Shown here: piece after piece, positions 59,201 to 64,000 of the stretch | How the letters are laid out: every line of letters begins with the position of its first letter | Numbering within the stretch: the stretch's first letter is position 1 | NCBI GenBank assembly: GCA_024699855.1 | Contig: JAMPIQ010000001.1 | Span: 4,092,001-4,156,000 of the forward strand | Source: Aphelenchoides besseyi | Taxonomy: Eukaryota > Nematoda > Chromadorea > Rhabditida > Aphelenchoididae | Length of the DNA: 64,000 nucleotides | Direction of reading: 5' to 3' | Position numbers and translations under genes: made by a program | Notes under the pieces: model-generated | The model's database searches: none | Told to the model about the DNA's origin: nothing | The model's input: only the letters and a program-made list of their open reading frames with translations

Positions 59201-60165
59201 TACCTTTTCCGGAAGATCGGTTTTTGTACTCATCTCCTTTACTTGCTGTTCAGTTGGCGAGTTGTTGATATCGAAGTATTGACGCAATACTTTCAATTGG
59301 TCATCAGTAATCCGAGTGCGCGCTCTTTTCTGTGGTGATGAATCACTGCGATTGGCTATTGAATCGACCGAACTCGGGACTCCGTTACCACTATTAGCCA
59401 TCGAAAATGCGGGCAACATCGAAGCGAACGCCGCTTGTAGGACTTCTGGAGACATAAACTGTTGATTGCCACTAGCAAACGGCATGCTACCCATCAAAGA
59501 CATCAGTTCCTCTTGATTCATACCCGAAGTACGTTGTCGTGGAGTTGAGGACGTGGACGATTTTGCTGAATCGGACGAACGATGTCGTTTGGCTGCCGGT
59601 GGCGAGGTACTCGGATCGTTCTCTTCGGTAACTGACGTCTTCGGATCGCTATTAAGCGCTTCATCAGGTACCAGATCACAAGCAACACGAAGATTTTCGG
59701 CGAATGCTTGAATCGCTTCAACGGACGCAGAATCACCGGTTATTTCCCGAAACTGTTGACGCAAATCTGCTGCTTTTTCCGCAGCTACAAACTCAATTTT
59801 TCGAGTATCAAAATCCCCGGCAATCTGAGCGACGAGATCGAGTCCGTAGCCCTCGAGTGCACGTCGAAGTTCGGCTCCCGGTCGTTGTTCTGATTTTTGT
59901 TTCTGACTCTCAACTGTTGATTTGGACTCATGGAACAAGGTTGTCAAGTCCAATCCACTTTCTGTTGCTTCATTCAGTTGTGCAGCTGAAAAGAATCAGT
60001 CGGTTCGCTTGTTTTCGACTCACCCAAAGCGTTCAGAGCACGTGGATCAGCGGGATCATCGTTGGTGTCGGCGGATGGCTGAGTCAATTGCAGGAATTGG
60101 GCGACGTTGAAGGCGTTTAGAAGCGCCAATGGGTTTTCGTTTGTCATGGTCGCATGTGAAGTTGC
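56281..60165 (-). CDS. zfh-2: Zinc-finger homeobox transcription factor, ZFHX3/4 / zfh-2 type (5' end may be incomplete)
   Basis: Nuclear regulator of neuronal and epidermal differentiation in other animals. About nine exons. Three homeodomains are visible: HD1 (about 59110-59345) with [15 protein letters not shown]2 (about 58340-58560) with [11 protein letters not shown]3 (about 57195-57410) with [10 protein letters not shown]2H2 fingers sit after HD2 (C-K-R-C), before HD3 (C-P-F-C-G-F) and after HD3 (C-E-M-C, C-P-Q-C, C-S-A-C). HD1 and its flank (K-N-S-P-Y-N-F-N) match ZFHX proteins closely. The first Met is at 60147, but the exon stays open back to an acceptor at 60165. The many N-terminal fingers of the family are absent, so upstream exons may lie beyond 63 kb. 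Confidence 0.92.
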
Positions 60166-60603
60166 CTGAAAAATGGATTCGATAAAAGTGGCCGTCGGTC
60201 ATTAAACGTGTCGACGGAGAAATCGTTACGATTGTCATTACGACAAGATTAATAAAAGGAATTTGTTTATCTTCGAGCGAAAAGTTTGCACAATCGACGC
60301 GAAGCGACAAACGAAAATCAAAGCTCGAAAATTTGAATACGGTAAAGAGGGGCTGATAAGACGAAGACCGTCGATTTGTCTAAGAGACTTTGCGCCCAAT
60401 CATCAACGGCGATTTCGGACGTTGTAGCTCTTCGAAGAGCTTTTTGAGCAAACACTCGGTTTGAATGATAAGCGAAAGAAGAGTCGTGATTTGAAGATTT
60501 TGACGGACGAAACCAATTTCCCATAATCACTTCGTTTTTTATAATCACCCATCACCGCCTTTCACCTTTGAATCACGACTGCAAACAGCTCGAGTGGGCA
60601 ATT
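60166..60603. other. Intron or upstream flank of zfh-2
   Basis: No gene recognised. If zfh-2 has further 5' exons, this and the repeat region to the right lie in its intron. Confidence 0.35.
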
Positions 60604-60711
60604 TGAATGCAATTAGGTGGGAAATTAAAACGACAAATTTGAGCAGAGAATTTTGAGGACGACGACCTTCGAACCGCCGTGTGATCATAAAACTCGCCAA
60701 AAGCGGTATAA
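60604..60711. repeat. Repeat R1, copy a
   Basis: About 108 bp, nearly identical to 60845-60952 with only a few substitutions. Begins tgaatgcaattaggtggg and ends aaagcggtataa. Confidence 0.9.
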
Positions 60712-60848
60712 TTACCGGATTGTTACTCGAAAGAGCGGTTGATGAGGTCGTACAGACGCGCAATCGATGAAATGAGTGGGGGAAGCAGCCCAAAGCGCCG
60801 CCGGAATTGAAAAGACCAATTTTGTGTGGCTCGTACGATCGAACTGAA
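60712..60848. repeat. Repeat R2, copy a
   Basis: About 135 bp matching 62984-63116. Begins ttaccggattgttactcg and ends gatcgaactgaa. Small indels separate the copies. Confidence 0.9.
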
Positions 60849-60952
60849 TGCAATTAGGTGGGAAATTAGAACGACAAATTCGAGCAGAGAATTTTGAGGA
60901 CGACCACCTTCGAACCGCCGTGTGATCATAAAACTCGCCAAAAGCGGTATAA
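60845..60952. repeat. Repeat R1, copy b
   Basis: Second R1 copy. In the first unit R1 runs straight into R2; here R1 is followed by a 2-kb segment instead. Confidence 0.9.
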
Positions 60953-61377
60953 GTAACTTGGAAGATCGCATGCCTATGAAATTAAACTTTTTTCAATGGT
61001 GATAATTGTCGCCTAAACGGTAGTCCGCCAATACACCGGACCAAATGGAAGAAACACAAAGGTCCTTTTCTACCCGTCGGTTAATTAGCTTTCTTCTTCT
61101 CAAATTCAATTTTTACGGTCACAGTACGCCATATGGACAACCAGTCGCGAAAATTTTGTGATGCGATTCTCTACTTCGCAAAGATGTTTGGCCTAGTGAT
61201 TTGTAGGCCGACAAAACGCAAGAATCGACGGCGCCAGTTCAACATTTTGTTTTTAACTTTTCTCTGTCAGACTAAAAAATCGTTTGTGAGAACCATTTTG
61301 TTACAAATTTAAATGATTGTTTTCCGGAAAATGAAGACGAGAACATTTGGAACGAATTAGATCTGGAAGATGTATCG

Positions 61378-62085
61378 ATGTGGGCCTCGACATCGGATAA
61401 TGACTCCGAGGTCAGTGAATATTTTTTAACTTGTGTTCATATGCATTCTCAAAACACTTCAAGAAGCAGACGCGATCGAAAATGGCACAAGAATTTGAAT
61501 CAACAGGAGTGGTCCGAACAAGAAAACATCACTCTTCTGAAGGCAATGCAACACCACAAAGTGTTATTTACGCACGAAACAAAACTTGCAGCGGCAACAA
61601 AGTTAGCAAAAGTGTTTGCGAACAGAACAGGTAAGCTCATTTGATTATTTTTTATTTTCGATGTTTTTCAGTCAATTCGCTGCTTTCGCATTTACGCCGC
61701 ATACACAAGTACATTGCCGAAAAAACTCTGTCACCACGAGAAAGAGCAGCGGTGTCGTACATGAACGAGTACATCAATCCGGCTACTGGAAAACAATACA
61801 ACATCATGTGCGACGCAACAAAAACCGTCAAATCTCGGAAGCTTCCCAACAACTCCACAAGTGCCGAAACAACGATATCCACAACACCACGGTCAAGAAT
61901 CGGCCGCCAAGCGACATCGTTTGGCTAGTCCTGCAGTAGCTTTGCCACCACGTCCGAGCACATCGGAATTGAACCAACACGAATCAAAGACGCCGATTGC
62001 ATACACGACTCCAGCAGGCAAGTTCGCATTCTTTTTCACTCGTTGACTTTTTTCAGGTCCGAGTACAACGACTCCAAGGACTTGA
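61378..62085 (+). CDS. Myb/SANT-like protein inside the inserted segment
   Basis: The frame upstream is acidic; Met at 61378 is the first in frame. The protein has an acidic start, then W-S-E-Q-E-N-I-T-L-L-K-A-M (about 61515) and H-L-R-R-I-H-K-Y-I, a Myb/SANT-like helix pattern. A GT-AG intron lies at about 61629-61670. To reach the Pro/Arg/Ser-rich end, a very short intron of 34 nt must be removed near 61807-61840; without it the frame stops at 61928. The last intron starts GC (62018-62019). AATAAA at 62148-62153. Function unknown; it may be encoded by a mobile element. Confidence 0.5.
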
Positions 62086-62374
62086 AGTTAGTGAAAAACT
62101 TCATTTTGTGTAGATTGTGATCAACACAGTTAATTCTTGTAAAACGGAATAAACCTTCCGACATTTTGTGATGTTTTCGTAACGGTTTTCCGTGTGCCTC
62201 AAGATCTAACAAAGTCTATGAACTTGCCGAAGAATTGAGCCGATACAAAAATCTCACAGGCGCGTTCTACCACCATAAGCGAAAAGTACCCGCCCGGCTA
62301 ATCAACTTCACATAGAATTATTGGAATCCAGTTCCCGGCCAATCCAAAACACAAACCGTTTCCAGAACAACGCC

Positions 62375-62884
62375 ATGTGCATGGAAGAGTTACGGGTTTG
62401 TTTGCTTCTTATTACTCGTAAATAGAAGAGTTTAGAGTAAATTGGATGCGTTAATGAACAATCCACGTACGAATGGTGTCGCGATGCTGGTAACCAACAA
62501 CACTTGCCTTCGAAGCAACAAAAACCTAATCAAAACTACAACGGTAACTTCAAGCCAACTCATAGTTTCATTTTTATTTTTAGGCTCTGAAAGAAGCAGA
62601 ACGATTCTGCTCTCTTTTCGCAGAAAACGATCAACAAATTCAAGATTTGAAAATCGGAAACTTGGTCTTCAAAGAAGTGCGGAAACATTCGAGTTTTTTG
62701 TTCGCTAATGCAACTCGAAATCACTGTCTGATCGCCTATGCTGGAAGAACGAGTAAGCGAATATCTGTGGATTAGTCTTATTTTTGTAGAAACATTAATG
62801 GTGGTCCACGATAAAACAGCATCGAAAGAACATCGCACGTTACTTGATAAAGCAATGTATTTTGGAGGATCACACTTAGAATGA
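62375..62884 (+). CDS. Unknown protein inside the inserted segment
   Basis: Three or four exons. The sequence has M-C-M-E-E-L-R joined to S-K-L-D-A-L-M-N-N, then A-L-K-E-A-E-R-F-C-S-L-F, V-F-K-E-V-R-K-H-S-S-F-L-F and a final block L-M-V-V-H-D-K-T-A-S-K. Introns are GT-AG. AATAAA at 62959-62964 sits close to the right edge of the segment. No family recognised. It might be a further exon set of the preceding gene, but the polyadenylation signal between them argues for two genes. Confidence 0.45.
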
Positions 62885-62983
62885 GTAAGCTAGAGGCATT
62901 GATAAGAGACGAATCAACAATCTTATAGACTGTCTACTAAATCGAATTTTTTCTACGAAATAAACACGATTCTTTCATCATTT

Positions 62984-63116
62984 TTACCGGATTGTTACTC
63001 GAAAGAGCGGTTGATGAGGTCGTACAGACGCGCGCAATCGATGAAATGAGAATTGGAAGCAGCCCGAAGCGCCGGAATTGAAAAGACCAATTTTGTGGCT
63101 CGTAGATCGAACTGAA
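62984..63116. repeat. Repeat R2, copy b
   Basis: Second R2 copy, displaced about 2 kb from R1 copy b by the inserted segment. Confidence 0.9.
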
Positions 63117-64000
63117 ATAATTGGCGACCGTGGTGAATTGCTCCGCGTTTTTGGACTAAAAATCGAAAAACAAAATAAGTTCGACTAATGTGCGAAGACT
63201 CGTGAATAATTCAAAAGCCATCTATCACCGTCAAATGCGGGGCCCGTTGGTAATCAACGACACGGGCCTATAATCCGTTTGATTGTCAGGCGATTAATTC
63301 TCGATTATGATGAGCGACCGAATTCGCGGTTTCGAGGCGTCGACGCGTCCGGGCAAAACTACTCGGCAGTTAAAATCACGCGCACGTCGGCAATTCAAAA
63401 CGAATTTGAAAACAGCGCCAATTACCATACAGTCATGTGTGTTCGATTGCAATATTCGAACTCGGAATTTGAATGCTCGAGGTTGACGAGCGGATTTGAC
63501 GGCGAGGTTTTAAGTTCTGTTCTTCTCCCCCAACCACTGGGCGAGCGCGATAATGACCGGCGGTTGTGTTCGCTAATTACCGAAATGAACAGACGAAGTC
63601 GTCATTAACCGTCCTTGTGCTAACATCGATGGACCGTAGCTGTTGGTGGGACCGACGGAAATGCCAATCAAAAGAAGGACCGCGGCTTATTACCGTAAAA
63701 AGAATTTGAATTGGAAATGACGACGACCACCGACGTGCTCGTCGTATGAGTAAATTGAAATTGAAACGGTCGTGTTTATTCGCAATAAACCCAATAGATG
63801 CGTGGAATTAATGGCCGAAATGATTTTTGGATTTCGAATTGCGATGGCCACACCTGTGAGAGTCATTCGCTTCATAAATGATTTTAAGTTTGTTAGGAAA
63901 TCGAACTCGCAATTCACACGCTCACCACCATCATCACCACCTCTTCATGAGGAGGATCGAATAAAACGGTCAAATTGAGTGCGAAAGCCGCCCACCGTAT
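63117..64000. other. Gene-free right edge
   Basis: Open frames at 63279-63608 and 63772-63978 (+) show no motif. The region may belong to a zfh-2 upstream intron or its promoter. Confidence 0.3.

Larger units (their letters stand above)
60953..62983. mobile_element. 2.0-kb segment interrupting the second repeat unit
   Basis: Copy 1 reads continuously across the R1-R2 junction (gcggtataattaccgg). In copy 2 the same junction is split, with this segment between ...gcggtataa and ttaccgg.... It carries at least two plus-strand, intron-containing open frames with their own AATAAA signals. I see no clear terminal inverted repeats or long target duplication, so its nature as a mobile element is an inference from the interruption alone. 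Confidence 0.5.

Overview
This window is animal genomic DNA, most likely from a nematode whose clade I cannot fix. Genes are split by very short introns (mostly about 35-60 bp, GT-AG) with compact spacing and AATAAA signals just after stop codons. The gene set is metazoan: a ZFHX/zfh-2 homeobox gene, a PI3K regulatory subunit, CARMIL, a thioester protein and a Golgi-type DHHC enzyme. A ferrochelatase-like gene that has lost its catalytic histidine fits nematodes, which cannot make haem. All coordinates for multi-exon genes are spans from start to stop codon; exon joins were read by eye from reading frames and splice signals.

Layout. 0.3-2.4 kb (-): secreted M14 carboxypeptidase with a 7-nt microexon. 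4.2-4.7 kb (-): small secreted LEA-like/amphipathic protein. 5.6-6.2 kb (-): small Cys-rich single-pass membrane protein. 8.3-11.0 kb (-): acylaminoacyl-peptidase, divergent from 11.6-12.8 kb (+): mitochondrial thiamine-pyrophosphate carrier. 13.0-14.3 kb (+): AAA+ protein with a broken Walker A, convergent with 14.4-15.1 kb (-): TIPIN. 15.7-16.0 kb (-): possible gag remnant. 16.9-17.9 kb (+): Myb/SANT-like protein. 18.4-20.7 kb (+): SLC34-type phosphate transporter relative with altered QSSS motifs. 20.9-21.9 kb (-): ER cyclophilin. 22.2-22.5 kb (-): putative secreted peptide precursor. 24.3-25.1 kb (+): gene derived from the N-terminal half of a Merlin/IS1595-like transposase. 26.0-27.9 kb (+): PI3K p85-like subunit. 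28.0-28.9 kb (-): unknown coiled-coil protein. 29.2-30.3 kb (-): ZDHHC3/7-like palmitoyltransferase. 30.6-31.8 kb (-): ferrochelatase-like protein. 34.2-37.8 kb (+): CARMIL. 38.2-39.9 kb (+): tyrosine phosphatase. 40.4-47.4 kb (-): CD109/TEP-type alpha-2-macroglobulin protein. 52.5-53.5 kb (-): calponin-homology-like protein. 56.3-60.2 kb (-): zfh-2. 60.6-63.1 kb: tandem repeat interrupted by a 2-kb segment with its own genes.

The most striking system is in the alpha-2-macroglobulin gene. Five consecutive, diverged versions of a single exon (43294-44605) all have the same phases and all encode a variable stretch followed by R-x-R-x-x-F-P-E-[TS]-W. They sit between one shared upstream and one shared downstream exon, which is the architecture of mutually exclusive splicing in the bait/variable region, as known for Drosophila Tep2. 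One locus could therefore make five forms of a surface-anchored, thioester-bearing defence protein.

Other neighbours are housekeeping or signalling genes with no evident joint pathway. Large gene-free stretches (32-34, 47.4-52.5 and 53.5-56.3 kb) flank the developmental and immune genes and may hold regulatory DNA.
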